64,000 nucleotides of DNA from CALBPI01 sp942491885 (GTDB taxonomy: Bacteria; Pseudomonadota; Gammaproteobacteria; Steroidobacterales; Woeseiaceae). The notes below the pieces were generated by a model that saw nothing but the letters and a program-made list of their open reading frames with translations, searched no databases and was not told the origin of the DNA. A program made the translations under genes and the position numbers. Positions 43,190 to 52,730 of the stretch are shown here, in pieces. The stretch covers positions 1,302,001-1,366,000 of the forward strand of contig CALOCQ010000002.1 of the NCBI GenBank assembly GCA_942491885.1. Reading direction: 5' to 3'. The first letter of the stretch is position 1. Every line of letters starts with the position of its first letter.

Positions 43190-45718
43190 TCAAAAAACGT
43201 CCTCAAGCTCAATGGCTTCTCCAGCATCGTCGAATGGCGTTGCCAGTGGCCCGTCCGAAACCACGCGCGGTTGCGTGCCATCTTCAAAAGTTTCGAAGAT
43301 GAAGTTTGTTGCCGTAGCACCTGCCAGTTCGCCGGTATCCGGTGCAATGCGCACGGTGACCAGCCCCGGCGGCTGCGGATAGTTGCGCTGCGGCGCACCG
43401 TCCAGCGCGTCGCGCATGAAGTGGATCCACATCGGTAACGCGGTGCGACCGCCTTCCTCGCCAGCGCCCAGCGGCTCATCGTTGTCAAAGCCGACCCAGC
43501 TCACAGCGACAAGATCCGGATTGTAGCCACCAAACCAGGCATCACGCAGGTCATTCGATGTGCCTGTCTTGCCCGCAAGATCTGTTCTGCCGAGCGTGCG
43601 CGCGCGCCGCCCTGTGCCGCGCTGAATCACATCACGCATCATGCTCTGGATCAGCCAGATGTTGGTCGCCGGCAAGATACGCGGCGCTACCTGGTCCTGG
43701 CCCCAGAACTCGGTCAGTGCGGCGCCGGCCAGTTGTTGTTCGCCGATTTGTTCAAACGCGGGTTGCCCTGGCTCGTTGAGCGCTGTGTTCGTCGCGGCGG
43801 CGGGTCCTTGTTCACACGCATCACACACGATCTTAGGCGCTGCAATTTCCAATACCTCGCCCTCGGCCAGTTCGATGCGGTCAATGTAGTAGGGCTCAAC
43901 GGCATAGCCACCGTTCGCGAGTACCGAATAGCCTCTGGCAAGTTCCAGCGGCGGCACCGCACCACTGCCCAGCGCGAGCGACAGATTGCGTGGCAGTGCT
44001 TCATCGGAGAAGCCAAACTGGCGAATGTGGCGCAACGCATTGCCCACACCCATCTTCAGTACCATGCGCACGGACACAAGGTTCATCGATCTCACCAACG
44101 CCTCGCGCAGGCGGATTTCACCATAAAAGCGGCCGGTCGAGTTCTTCGGGCGCCAGACGCCTTCATACTCGCTCGACTCGATGACCACCGGCGCGTCGTT
44201 GATGATGCTTGCCGGCGTAAAGCCGTTTGCCAGTGCGGCCGAGTAAATGAATGGCTTGAAGCTGGAGCCCGGCTGGCGTCGTGCCTGAGTCACGCGGTTG
44301 AACTTGCTGGTGGCGTAGTCGAACCCGCCGGTCAGCGCAGCGATGGATCCGTCTTGCGGGTTGAGCGCGACCAGTGCGCCTTGCGCCTCAGGAATCTGGG
44401 CCAGCGCATAGTCGCCGGTCACGGTTTCGATGACATAGATCACGTCGCCCGGCGAGACCACTTCAGTAACCGACTCCGGTTTGGCGTGAATACGGTTGCG
44501 GTCGATGAAACCGGCCGCCCAGTTCATACCGGTCCATGGCAAGGCCACACGGCGGTCACCTGATAGTCTTAGGGAAGCGCTGTTGCGTGTCGTATCGACG
44601 CCAAGCACCAACGCGGTTTGCAGTCCGGCGGGCGTCGGAAAGTCGGCTAATGCCTGCTCAATTGCCGGGCTATCGACGTTCTCGAGATCCAAAGATGCCA
44701 GTGCGCCGCGGTAGCCGTGCCTGCGATCATATTCAAGCAGTCCGTCGCGTACCGCGTAGTTCGCCGCGTTTTGCATCTTGCTGTCGATGGTGGTGAACAC
44801 GCGGTAGCCGCGGGACGTGATCGCACTGCCATACTTGTTCATCAGATCACGGCGCACCATTTCCGCAAGATAGGGCGCCGAGAGCTCGATGTCGGGTGCG
44901 TGTAGTTTTGACAGCATGGGATGGTCCATGGCCGCCTGCCATTGATTCGCATCGATGTATTCGAGCTCTTGCATACGCCGCAATACGTAGCTGCGCCGGC
45001 GTTTCGAGGACTCAGGCCCGTTCACCGGGTTGTAATCAGACGGGCGCTGCAGAATGCCCGCGAGCGTGGCCGCCTCGGCAATATTCAGCTGCTCGAGCGT
45101 TTTACCGAAGTACACCTGCGCTGCGGCCGCGACGCCATAGGCGCGTTGGCCGAAGAACATCTTGTTGAGGAACATCTCCATAATTTCCTGCTTGGAGAAT
45201 TCCTGCTCGATCTTGTAGGCGAGGAACGCCTCTTTGATCTTGCGGATGAAGCTGCGCTCGCGCGACAGGAAGTAATCCCGCGCCAATTGCTGGGTCAGGG
45301 TGCTGGCCCCCTGACCCCGGCGCCCGGAAAGAATGTTTTTCCACGCGGCCCGCAAGACCCCCTGATAATCGATGCCGGGGTGGGTGAAAAAGCGGTCATC
45401 CTCGGCGGCCAGGAAGGCCTGCACCACAAATGGAGGGATATTGTCGTATGCAACCAATATCCGGCGTTGCTCGCCGATTTCCTGAATCAGGCGACCATCG
45501 CGACTGTAAACCCGTAAAGGAACCTGCAGCGGAATATCCCGAACCGTGGCGGCTTCCGGTAAGCCCGGCCGCGAAAAGTGGTAGGCGGCCAGAATGGCAC
45601 CTGTGAGTGAGACCGCGAAGGCCAGACCCAGCGAGGTTCCGAGCACGGCGAGCCTAAAAAGAATTTTTGTCTTCAAAGTGGTTTTTAAGTCCTTGTCACT
45701 GCCGGGCGTATTATGCAT
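43190..45718 (-). CDS. mrcA: Penicillin-binding protein 1A (bifunctional transglycosylase/transpeptidase)
   Basis: Inner-membrane class A PBP of 842 residues that polymerises and cross-links peptidoglycan. An N-terminal membrane helix (about 22-45) precedes a GT51 domain with catalytic Glu106 in AAEDDRFFTHPG and GASTLTQQLARDYFL; an OB-like insert lies around 330-440; the transpeptidase has Ser485 in PGSSFKPF, RSMNLVSVRM and KTGTSNDLRDAWF. It is divergent from pilM, the arrangement common to gammaproteobacteria, with 258 bp between the two start codons. Confidence 0.97.
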   Translation of the reverse strand: MHNTPGSDKDLKTTLKTKILFRLAVLGTSLGLAFAVSLTGAILAAYHFSRPGLPEAATVRDIPLQVPLRVYSRDGRLIQEIGEQRRILVAYDNIPPFVVQAFLAAEDDRFFTHPGIDYQGVLRAAWKNILSGRRGQGASTLTQQLARDYFLSRERSFIRKIKEAFLAYKIEQEFSKQEIMEMFLNKMFFGQRAYGVAAAAQVYFGKTLEQLNIAEAATLAGILQRPSDYNPVNGPESSKRRRSYVLRRMQELEYIDANQWQAAMDHPMLSKLHAPDIELSAPYLAEMVRRDLMNKYGSAITSRGYRVFTTIDSKMQNAANYAVRDGLLEYDRRHGYRGALASLDLENVDSPAIEQALADFPTPAGLQTALVLGVDTTRNSASLRLSGDRRVALPWTGMNWAAGFIDRNRIHAKPESVTEVVSPGDVIYVIETVTGDYALAQIPEAQGALVALNPQDGSIAALTGGFDYATSKFNRVTQARRQPGSSFKPFIYSAALANGFTPASIINDAPVVIESSEYEGVWRPKNSTGRFYGEIRLREALVRSMNLVSVRMVLKMGVGNALRHIRQFGFSDEALPRNLSLALGSGAVPPLELARGYSVLANGGYAVEPYYIDRIELAEGEVLEIAAPKIVCDACEQGPAAATNTALNEPGQPAFEQIGEQQLAGAALTEFWGQDQVAPRILPATNIWLIQSMMRDVIQRGTGRRARTLGRTDLAGKTGTSNDLRDAWFGGYNPDLVAVSWVGFDNDEPLGAGEEGGRTALPMWIHFMRDALDGAPQRNYPQPPGLVTVRIAPDTGELAGATATNFIFETFEDGTQPRVVSDGPLATPFDDAGEAIELEDVF

Positions 45719-45879
45719 ATTGGCAAGCCAACGGGGCGAACATCTTTACCTGATTGCTAAAACCGGGGCCCATGGGGACGCGTTCCCGGTTTTGATCACG
45801 ATCAACGGTAACTGGTTCACAGAATTGATGTTAAATCCTGCCGTAGCATAAGAAATCCCAAAAGCGGAACGTAGTCACA

Positions 45880-45908
45880 TTTTATTTAACACTTCATTGA
45901 TATATAGT
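45880..45908 (+). promoter_or_regulatory. Possible pilM promoter
   Basis: The AT-rich mrcA-pilM gap (45719-45976) contains TATAGT at 45903-45908 with a weak TTTTAT hexamer 17 bp upstream. Reasonable -10, poor -35, so an activator or another sigma factor may be needed. Confidence 0.3.
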
Positions 45909-45976
45909 TAACTTCGTTTCCTCAGGCGTCTGGCCAGAAAATAAACGTAACTCAACGATTTTTAAGGAAAAAATGA

Positions 45977-47038
45977 GTGATATTCGGTAAGAAAACACGC
46001 ATTTTGCTCGGGCTTGACATAACGACCTCGTCAATCAAGCTTGTTGAGCTTGCTCAGGCTGGTCGCGGATTCCGTGTCGAGTCCTACGCTGCAGAGCCTA
46101 CGCCTGCTAACGCAATCAACGATAAAGCGATCGTCGACGCACAGGCGGTTGGTGAAGCAATTCGCCGCGCAGTGAAGCGTTCGGGCAGTAAATGCCGCGA
46201 CGTAGCGATCGCGATTAGCGGTGACGCTGCAATCACCAAGACGATCCAGATGCCCGGCGGGCTGTCAGAATCTGAGATGGAAGGCCAGGTCGAAATTCAG
46301 GCCGATCAGTACATTCCCTTCCCCATGGAAGAGGTGAGCCACGATTTCGAGGTCATCGGCCCGAACGAGGCTGACCCGGACATGAACGATGTCCTGCTGG
46401 TCGCTACCCGGACAGATAACGTCGATCAACGCGAGGCAGCGGTTTCCGCCGCCGGCCTGAAAAGCGCGGTCGTCGATGTCGAGGCCTTCGCGCTTGAGAA
46501 TGCGTGTCGGCTACTCACCCATCAAATACCTAATAACGGCATCGGCCAGTCGGTTGCTGTCGTCGATGTCGGTGCAAGCAACACCACCTTCGGTGTGCTG
46601 CGCGACATGAAAGTCATCTACACGCGAGACTTTGCCTTCGGCGGCCAACAGCTGACCGAAGAAATTATGCGTACCTACGGTTTGTCGATGGAAGATGCCG
46701 GGCGCGCCAAGAAAGAAGGTGGCCTGCCCAGCAACTACGAGCCGGAAGTGCTTGATCCGTTTATCGACGATGTGACCCAGCAGGTCAGTCGCTCACTGCA
46801 ATTCTATTTGGCTTCAGGTGGCGGTCGGGAACAGCCTGACCTGATCATCGTATGTGGCGGTTGCGCGAACATTCCGGGTATAGCCGATGTCATCGCCAGC
46901 CGCGTGGGTATTCCGACAGAAATCGGTGATCCGCTAGGCCAGATGAAAATTTCCTCACGTGCCAAGGGGCAAGGTGTTCAGCGTGACGCTTGCGCCTTGC
47001 TGACCGCGTGTGGGTTGGCCCTGAGGAGCTTTGACTAA
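45977..47038 (+). CDS. pilM: Type IV pilus assembly protein PilM
   Basis: Actin-like cytoplasmic ATPase that links the pilus inner-membrane PilN/PilO complex to the motor. 353 residues, beginning with GTG at 45977 (AAGGA upstream): MIFGKKTRILLGLDITTSSIK, then phosphate-binding and hinge motifs VAVVDVGASNTTFGVL and IIVCGGCANIPGI, ending LLTACGLALRSFD. An out-of-frame ATG four bases upstream opens only a five-codon frame. First gene of pilMNOPQ; its stop overlaps the pilN start (TAATG). Confidence 0.96.
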   Translation: MIFGKKTRILLGLDITTSSIKLVELAQAGRGFRVESYAAEPTPANAINDKAIVDAQAVGEAIRRAVKRSGSKCRDVAIAISGDAAITKTIQMPGGLSESEMEGQVEIQADQYIPFPMEEVSHDFEVIGPNEADPDMNDVLLVATRTDNVDQREAAVSAAGLKSAVVDVEAFALENACRLLTHQIPNNGIGQSVAVVDVGASNTTFGVLRDMKVIYTRDFAFGGQQLTEEIMRTYGLSMEDAGRAKKEGGLPSNYEPEVLDPFIDDVTQQVSRSLQFYLASGGGREQPDLIIVCGGCANIPGIADVIASRVGIPTEIGDPLGQMKISSRAKGQGVQRDACALLTACGLALRSFD

Positions 47039-47613
47039 TGCCTAAGATTAATCTGTTGCCGTGGCGCGATGAGCTGCGGAAAGAACGACAGAGAAACTTC
47101 CTGATTTCCGTCGCCGGCGCGATTGTTGCTGGTCTGGGTGTTATCGCCGTGACCAACTTCGTTTATTCGGCTCGCATCGATTATCAGCGGGACCGAAACC
47201 AGCTGCTAACCAATGAAATCAAAATTCTCGACGAAAGCATCAAGAGCATTGATGGTATTGAGCGGCAGAAGGAACGACTTCTTGCACGCATGGAAGTCAT
47301 TGAGCAATTGCAGGCAAGTCGTCCTGAGATCGTGCATCTATTCGATGAGTTGACGCGCACTATTCCGGATGGCATCCACCTCGAGAGTGTGGCGCAGGAA
47401 GGTCGTGGTCTCAGGATCGCGGGTGTCGCTCAGTCCAGTACGCGCGTGTCGAGTTACATGCGCAACGTTAACCAGTCCGAGTGGATCGGCAGCCCCGACC
47501 TCGAGAAAATTCAGACGGTCGATCGCGGTGCGCGTCGCGAACGATTCAGCTTCGAGTTACGTGCGCAGCAACGCGTACAGAATCCGGAGATTGAAGGGGA
47601 GGCAAGTCAATGA
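47038..47613 (+). CDS. pilN: Type IV pilus assembly protein PilN
   Basis: Bitopic inner-membrane protein of 191 residues. The short cytoplasmic tail starts MPKINLLPWRDELRKERQRN, the conserved INLLPWR motif that docks into PilM; a membrane helix (about 22-41) follows, then a periplasmic coiled coil (DYQRDRNQLLTNEIKILDES and on) and a ferredoxin-like domain that pairs with PilO. Overlaps pilM by 1 bp and pilO by 4 bp. Confidence 0.96.
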   Translation: MPKINLLPWRDELRKERQRNFLISVAGAIVAGLGVIAVTNFVYSARIDYQRDRNQLLTNEIKILDESIKSIDGIERQKERLLARMEVIEQLQASRPEIVHLFDELTRTIPDGIHLESVAQEGRGLRIAGVAQSSTRVSSYMRNVNQSEWIGSPDLEKIQTVDRGARRERFSFELRAQQRVQNPEIEGEASQ

Positions 47614-48215
47614 GCATGATAGATGATCTGCGAAACCTTGATCCCAATGACGTCGGTCGCTGGCCGTTGCCGGTTCGCGTCGCCGCTATCGTCGTAATTT
47701 TTGCGCTGGTATGTGCCGGCGGTATCTATTTCACGATCGTAAAAGACAAGCAGTTGACGCTGGAAAAAGAGCAAGGCCAGGAAATTCAGCTGAAAGGCAC
47801 CTTTGAGAACAAACAGCGTAAGGCTGCCAACTTCCAGGAATACGCGGACCAGTTGGTTGAAATGGAACAGTCTTTCGGCGCGATGTTGCGCCAACTGCCG
47901 GGCGAGACCGAAATCCCCAACCTAATTATCGATATCTCCCAGACTGGCCTTGCTGCCGGTCTTGAAGAAAAGTTGTTCGAGCCACAGGAAGAAATCCGCC
48001 GCGAGTTCTACGCGGAGAAACCAATCCGCATACGGCTGAGCGGGGGCTATCACGCGTTTGCGAATTTCGCGAGCAGCGTTGCAGCGCTGCCACGAATTGT
48101 GACGTTGCATGACATCAATATTGTGCCGGAGAGTCGCGGTGAGGACTCAGATCCAAACAATCTGACGCTGGACGTTACCGCCAAGACTTATCGCTATCTG
48201 GAAGACGAGGGCTAG
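47610..48215 (+). CDS. pilO: Type IV pilus assembly protein PilO
   Basis: Bitopic partner of PilN, 201 residues. N-terminus SMIDDLRNLDPNDVGRWPLP precedes a membrane helix (about 25-45), a coiled coil (LEKEQGQEIQLKGTFENKQ) and a periplasmic ferredoxin-like domain (QLPGETEIPNLIIDISQTGL to LPRIVTLHDINIVP). Start ATG overlaps the pilN stop (ATGA). PilNO heterodimers bridge PilM to PilP and the secretin. Confidence 0.96.
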   Translation: MSMIDDLRNLDPNDVGRWPLPVRVAAIVVIFALVCAGGIYFTIVKDKQLTLEKEQGQEIQLKGTFENKQRKAANFQEYADQLVEMEQSFGAMLRQLPGETEIPNLIIDISQTGLAAGLEEKLFEPQEEIRREFYAEKPIRIRLSGGYHAFANFASSVAALPRIVTLHDINIVPESRGEDSDPNNLTLDVTAKTYRYLEDEG

Positions 48216-48221
48216 CCGAGA

Positions 48222-48776
48222 ATGAAAGCTTTGCAGATTCATCAGCACAAGCGCGCCGGTCGTCGGTCCGCGATGATAACCGTGCTTGCCGCCGCCCTTA
48301 TCCTGGGTGGCTGTGGTGGCAATATGGACGACCTCGAAGTCTATATTGACGACATCAAAAGCCGTCCCGGCAAGCGTCCGGACCCCTTGCCGGAAATCAA
48401 ACCCTACGAGACCTTTACCTACGTTGCAGACACCGAAGAGCTGCGCTCGCCTTTCGAGCGCGACGCACCGGCTGCTTCGGGCGGTGTCGTTGGTAATGAC
48501 GTACGCCCGGATTCGCAACGCAGTCGCGAGTATCTCGAAGAGTTTCCGCTCGATTCGTTCGACATGGTCGGCACGCTATCGATGGGTGGCAGCAACTATG
48601 GTCTTCTGCGCGGTCAGGACGGACTCGTGCATCGCGTACTGCCCGGCAACTATGTTGGTCAGAACGACGGGCGAATCATTACGATTACAGAATCGGAAAT
48701 TGAGCTCGTAGAAATTGTTTCAAATGGTCTAGGCGGCTACATCGAACGCGACGTGGCTATCGCCCTCGCAAACTGA
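48222..48776 (+). CDS. pilP: Type IV pilus lipoprotein PilP
   Basis: Inner-membrane lipoprotein of 184 residues: signal peptide with lipobox LGGC (Cys31), a disordered linker containing KPYETFTYVADTEELRSPFER, and a C-terminal beta domain (FDMVGTLSMGGSNYGLLRGQ to RVLPGNYVGQNDGRI) that binds the N0 domain of PilQ. Six bp separate it from pilO and ten from pilQ. Confidence 0.95.
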   Translation: MKALQIHQHKRAGRRSAMITVLAAALILGGCGGNMDDLEVYIDDIKSRPGKRPDPLPEIKPYETFTYVADTEELRSPFERDAPAASGGVVGNDVRPDSQRSREYLEEFPLDSFDMVGTLSMGGSNYGLLRGQDGLVHRVLPGNYVGQNDGRIITITESEIELVEIVSNGLGGYIERDVAIALAN

Positions 48777-48786
48777 GCCTGAGAAT

Positions 48787-50979
48787 ATGGCATTGGGAGT
48801 ATTGAGAATGAAGCGCACAACAACAGAGGCGCCCCTTATTCGGATGTGGCAAACATTAGCCGCCACAGCAGGTTTGATTGTCTTTGGGCTTGCATTGACA
48901 AGCACGCCGGCGATGGCTCAGGAACCGAGTAACGGCCTACAGGATATACAGATTCAGACCTTGCCCGATCGTGGCATCGAGCTGCGTCTGGTCATGCGCG
49001 AGGCGGCACCCGAGCCCCTGAGCTTCACAATCGATAACCCGGCTCGCATTGTTCTGGATATTCCGGACACAGCACTCGAGATGGGTACCCGACGCCAACA
49101 GGTAGACCTGGGTCCGCTGGATACGGTGCTAATGGCCGAAGCCAATGGTCGTACCCGGGCGGTTTTGAATCTCAGCTCGCTCGTTGATTATCGTACAACA
49201 GTCTCGGGCAACAGCATCATCGTAACGCTTAGCGGCGGCGTTGGTGGCAGCGCGCAGCAGGCTGCAGCGTTCCCGAGTCCCTCCCGTGCAAACGCGCCGG
49301 CGGCCTACAGTGGCCCACGTGCAATTGACAACATCGATTTCCGTCGCACACGCGAAGGCGGCGGTCGTATTGTCGTAAGCCTTACGGATCCCGCGACACC
49401 GGTCGATATTCGCCAGGAAGGCGGTCGTGTCATCGCGTTGTTCAAAGGCACCCAATTGCCTGACGAATTGTTGCGCCGACTCGACGTACAGGACTTCGCG
49501 ACACCGGTAACCACGGTTGACGCGCTGCGTGTCGGTAATGACGTGCGCCTGTTGATCACTGCCGATGGAACTTACGAGCAGCTGGCCTATCAGTCGGACG
49601 GCCTGTTTGCCATTGAGATCAGCGAAGTTAAAGACGATCAGGATCAAAGTGGCTTGTTCTCTGAAGACAAAGAATACTTTGGTGAGCGCGTAACGCTTAA
49701 CTTCCAGGACATCGAAACCCGCGCGGTTTTGCAGGTTTTGGCGGAAATCAGTGGTCGTAACATCGTTGTTTCTGACACCGTTCAGGGCAGCCTGACGCTG
49801 CGCCTGAAGAACGTGCCATGGGACCAGGCGCTGGATATCGTAATGACGACGCGCGGTCTTGATATGCGTGAAAACGGCAATGTCATTATCGTCGCACCTG
49901 CGACCGAAATCGCGGCGCGCGAGAAGGCCGACCTTGAATCGCGTGCAGCCATTCAGGAGCTGGAGCCTGTTTATTCAGAGTTCCTGCAGATCAACTATGC
50001 TAAAGCCGCTGATATGGCGTTGCTCATTCAGGAAGGTATTCTGACCGAACGCGGTTCAGTTTCAATCGACGAGCGCACCAACACGCTGCTGCTTCTGGAT
50101 ACCGCTGAAAGCCTGCGTAACATTCGCCGCCTGGTAACAACGCTCGACATCCCGGTACAGCAGGTACTTATCGAATCTCGTATTGTCTCGGTCAACGATG
50201 ACTTTTCTCGCGAGCTGGGTGTGCGTTTGGGTTTGACTGCGATTCAGGACAATGGCACTGACGGCTTGTTCTCTGTCACCGGCACCAGCGCTAACTCTGA
50301 CCTGATCGTGTCGTCGGCTCTCGACAACATTCAGGATACCGGCCAGCCTTTCCCGGTTGATGTCGGCCCGGTTAACGGGCGTTACAACGTAAACCTTCCG
50401 GTCTCAAACCCGGCTGGCCAGTTCGCGCTGGCTATCCTCGAGTCTGACTACATTGTCGACCTCGAGTTGTCCGCATTGCAGGCGGAAGGTCGTGGTGAGA
50501 TTGTTTCGAGCCCGCGTGTTGTTACGGCAAACCAGAAAGAAGCGGTGATCAAACAGGGTGTTGAGATTCCTTATCAGGAAGCGGCTGCCAGTGGTGCAAC
50601 GTCTGTTGCCTTTAAAGAAGCCGTTCTGAGTCTTACAGTGACACCGCAGATTACGCCTGATGGCAATATTGCGATGGACCTGCGCGTCAGCCAGGACACT
50701 GTTGGCCAGGTATTCACGGTCATCGGTGGTGGCGCTATTCCGAGTATTGATACCCGCGAGGTTGAAACGCAGGTTCTGGTCAATGATGGTCAGACCGTTG
50801 TGCTCGGTGGCATCTACGAAACTGAAATGCGAGACGTGGTAACGAAAGTCCCGATGCTGGGCGATCTCCCGTTCGTCGGCGCGTTGTTCAGATCTACGCA
50901 ACGCGTTAATAACAAATCGGAACTGCTGATTTTCGTGACACCGAAAATCCTCGAAGAGGGTTCGTTTATCACTGATTAG
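48787..50979 (+). CDS. pilQ: Type IV pilus secretin PilQ
   Basis: Outer-membrane secretin pore for the pilus, up to 730 residues. After a signal peptide (cut after TPAMAQ) come two AMIN domains binding peptidoglycan (about 48-130 and 185-285), an N0/STN domain (VTLNFQDIETRAVLQVLAEI, about 300-365), an N1/KH domain (about 395-465) and the secretin barrel with VLIESRIVSVNDDFSRELGV, ending PLLGDLPFVGALFRST-like MLGDLPFVGALFRSTQR. An alternative ATG at 48808 gives a neater signal peptide behind GGGAG. A strong terminator follows. Confidence 0.96.
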   Translation: MALGVLRMKRTTTEAPLIRMWQTLAATAGLIVFGLALTSTPAMAQEPSNGLQDIQIQTLPDRGIELRLVMREAAPEPLSFTIDNPARIVLDIPDTALEMGTRRQQVDLGPLDTVLMAEANGRTRAVLNLSSLVDYRTTVSGNSIIVTLSGGVGGSAQQAAAFPSPSRANAPAAYSGPRAIDNIDFRRTREGGGRIVVSLTDPATPVDIRQEGGRVIALFKGTQLPDELLRRLDVQDFATPVTTVDALRVGNDVRLLITADGTYEQLAYQSDGLFAIEISEVKDDQDQSGLFSEDKEYFGERVTLNFQDIETRAVLQVLAEISGRNIVVSDTVQGSLTLRLKNVPWDQALDIVMTTRGLDMRENGNVIIVAPATEIAAREKADLESRAAIQELEPVYSEFLQINYAKAADMALLIQEGILTERGSVSIDERTNTLLLLDTAESLRNIRRLVTTLDIPVQQVLIESRIVSVNDDFSRELGVRLGLTAIQDNGTDGLFSVTGTSANSDLIVSSALDNIQDTGQPFPVDVGPVNGRYNVNLPVSNPAGQFALAILESDYIVDLELSALQAEGRGEIVSSPRVVTANQKEAVIKQGVEIPYQEAAASGATSVAFKEAVLSLTVTPQITPDGNIAMDLRVSQDTVGQVFTVIGGGAIPSIDTREVETQVLVNDGQTVVLGGIYETEMRDVVTKVPMLGDLPFVGALFRSTQRVNNKSELLIFVTPKILEEGSFITD

Positions 50980-50999
50980 GTCTGTTTCGACAACAACTC

Positions 51000-51053
51000 A
51001 CGCCGCCGTCATACTGGTCATCGAATTGACCGTGACGGCGGCGTTTTTGTTTT
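51000..51053 (+). terminator. Rho-independent terminator between pilQ and aroK
   Basis: Perfect 11-bp stem (CGCCGCCGTCA / TGACGGCGGCG) with an inner TGGTCA/TGACC-like second stem, followed by TTTTTGTTTT. It ends 10 bp before the aroK start codon. Confidence 0.92.
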
Positions 51054-51062
51054 GACCTGCAC

Positions 51063-51578
51063 ATGTTGAATTCACGCATATTTCTGATTGGTCCCATGGG
51101 GGCCGGAAAGTCTGCTGTTGGCCGGCAGCTGGCGAAACGTCTGGACCTGTCCTTTTATGATTCTGACGGCTGGATCGAGGAACGTACCGGCGTCGATGTT
51201 GGTTTTATTTTTGAGAAGGAAGGCGAGGCCGGTTTTCGTGCGCGTGAGGCTCTGGCGATCGCCCACCTGACGCAAGAGCCCGATATCGTATTGGCCACCG
51301 GCGGCGGTGCGATTCTGGACCCGGAAAACCGCGAGGCATTGGCCACGCGCGGCACTGTCGTGTATTTACATGCGACCCCGCAGCAACAGTTTGAGCGTGT
51401 TCGGCACAGCCAGCATCGACCGATGCTGGAACATGCCGACCCGCGCCAGGTGCTTGAGGACTTGTTTGTAATTCGTCATCCGCTGTATGCGTCCATCGCC
51501 GATATAACGGTGGAAACGGATGGCGCGCGTGTTGCCAGCGTCGTACACCAAGTCGCCAAGCAGCTGTCGGAATACTGA
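51063..51578 (+). CDS. aroK: Shikimate kinase I
   Basis: ATP-dependent phosphorylation of shikimate in aromatic amino-acid synthesis. The 171-residue protein has P-loop LIGPMGAGKSAVGRQLA (8-24), the shikimate-binding DSDGWIEERTG, ATGGGAIL and the lid HSQHRPMLEH. Only 10 bp separate its ATG from the T-run of the preceding terminator and no ribosome-binding site is visible in GACCTGCAC, so expression must depend on readthrough or a promoter overlapping the hairpin. aroB follows by 51 bp. Confidence 0.95.
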   Translation: MLNSRIFLIGPMGAGKSAVGRQLAKRLDLSFYDSDGWIEERTGVDVGFIFEKEGEAGFRAREALAIAHLTQEPDIVLATGGGAILDPENREALATRGTVVYLHATPQQQFERVRHSQHRPMLEHADPRQVLEDLFVIRHPLYASIADITVETDGARVASVVHQVAKQLSEY

Positions 51579-51629
51579 CAGGGGCCTCGTCGCGTTGTCG
51601 AATTACGCTATCCTCTATCTCTTTCGACT

Positions 51630-52730
51630 ATGGCGATAACGGCCGCGGTGGATACTTTGACAGCTTTCGATGAACTTACGGTCGAGCTTGCTGAGCGCAG
51701 CTACCCGATTCGCGTCGGTCAGGCCTTGCTGGGCGATGTCGCGAGCTATGCAGGTGCCATTTGTGGCCCCGATGTCGTCGTGGTCAGCAATGAAACGGTT
51801 GCCCCGCTGTACTTGCCCCGTGTTCTCGATGCACTCGCCGACTACCGGGTTCAGACATGTATCTTGCCGGATGGCGAGCGATTCAAGACATTCGATAATG
51901 CTATGACAATTATTGATGCAGCACTCGAGGGTGGCGCCGCGCGCGATACGACCTTTATTGCGCTCGGTGGCGGTGTGGTCGGAGACATGACCGGCTTCGC
52001 TGCGGCGTGCTTCATGCGCGGTGTCAATTTCGTGCAGTTACCCACCACACTGCTTGCGCAGGTCGACTCTTCCGTCGGCGGCAAGACCGGCGTCAATCAT
52101 CCCGTTGGAAAGAATCTGATTGGCGCTTTTCACCAACCGGTGCGGGTGATTATCGATACCGATACGCTGGCGACATTGCCCGCGCGCGAATATGCCGCCG
52201 GGCTGGCCGAGGTCATCAAGTATGGTGCGATCGTCGATGCAGGGTTTCTGGATTGGCTGGCGCAAAACATGGCGCAGCTGGTTGCCCGCGAACCGAAGGC
52301 GCTTCGACACGCCATCATGACCTCGTGTCGGATAAAGGCGGAGATCGTCGCGAGCGATGAGCGCGAGCGCGGCAAGCGCGCGCTGCTTAATTTCGGTCAC
52401 ACATTCGGTCATGCGATCGAAGCGTGCACCCAATACTCTCAATGGCTGCATGGCGAAGCTGTTGCCAACGGCATGCTGCTCGCGGTGCGTATGAGTAACA
52501 TAGGCCAGGACGCGGTCGACAGATTGGCTGGCGTGCTTGACGCCGCCGGCCTGCCGCATATTAGCGATGATATTCCGGCTGACAAATTGCTATCCGCGAT
52601 GGGCCACGATAAGAAAGTGCAGGCTGGCAGGATACGCCTCGTGCTGCTGCGTTCCCTCGGCGATGCTTATGTCGCGGATGATTATGACGATGCGCGCTTG
52701 TTGCGCGTGCTTGGCGGCGAAGATGCCTGA
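51630..52730 (+). CDS. aroB: 3-dehydroquinate synthase
   Basis: Second enzyme of the shikimate pathway (DAHP to 3-dehydroquinate; NAD and divalent metal). 366 residues, normal size. Motifs: the NAD site FIALGGGVVGDMTGFAA, QLPTTLLAQVDSSVGGKTGV, metal ligands in GLAEVIKYG and NFGHTFGHAIE, HGEAVANGML. It follows aroK and overlaps the dgt start by 8 bp, so it is coupled to that gene. Confidence 0.97.
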   Translation: MAITAAVDTLTAFDELTVELAERSYPIRVGQALLGDVASYAGAICGPDVVVVSNETVAPLYLPRVLDALADYRVQTCILPDGERFKTFDNAMTIIDAALEGGAARDTTFIALGGGVVGDMTGFAAACFMRGVNFVQLPTTLLAQVDSSVGGKTGVNHPVGKNLIGAFHQPVRVIIDTDTLATLPAREYAAGLAEVIKYGAIVDAGFLDWLAQNMAQLVAREPKALRHAIMTSCRIKAEIVASDERERGKRALLNFGHTFGHAIEACTQYSQWLHGEAVANGMLLAVRMSNIGQDAVDRLAGVLDAAGLPHISDDIPADKLLSAMGHDKKVQAGRIRLVLLRSLGDAYVADDYDDARLLRVLGGEDA

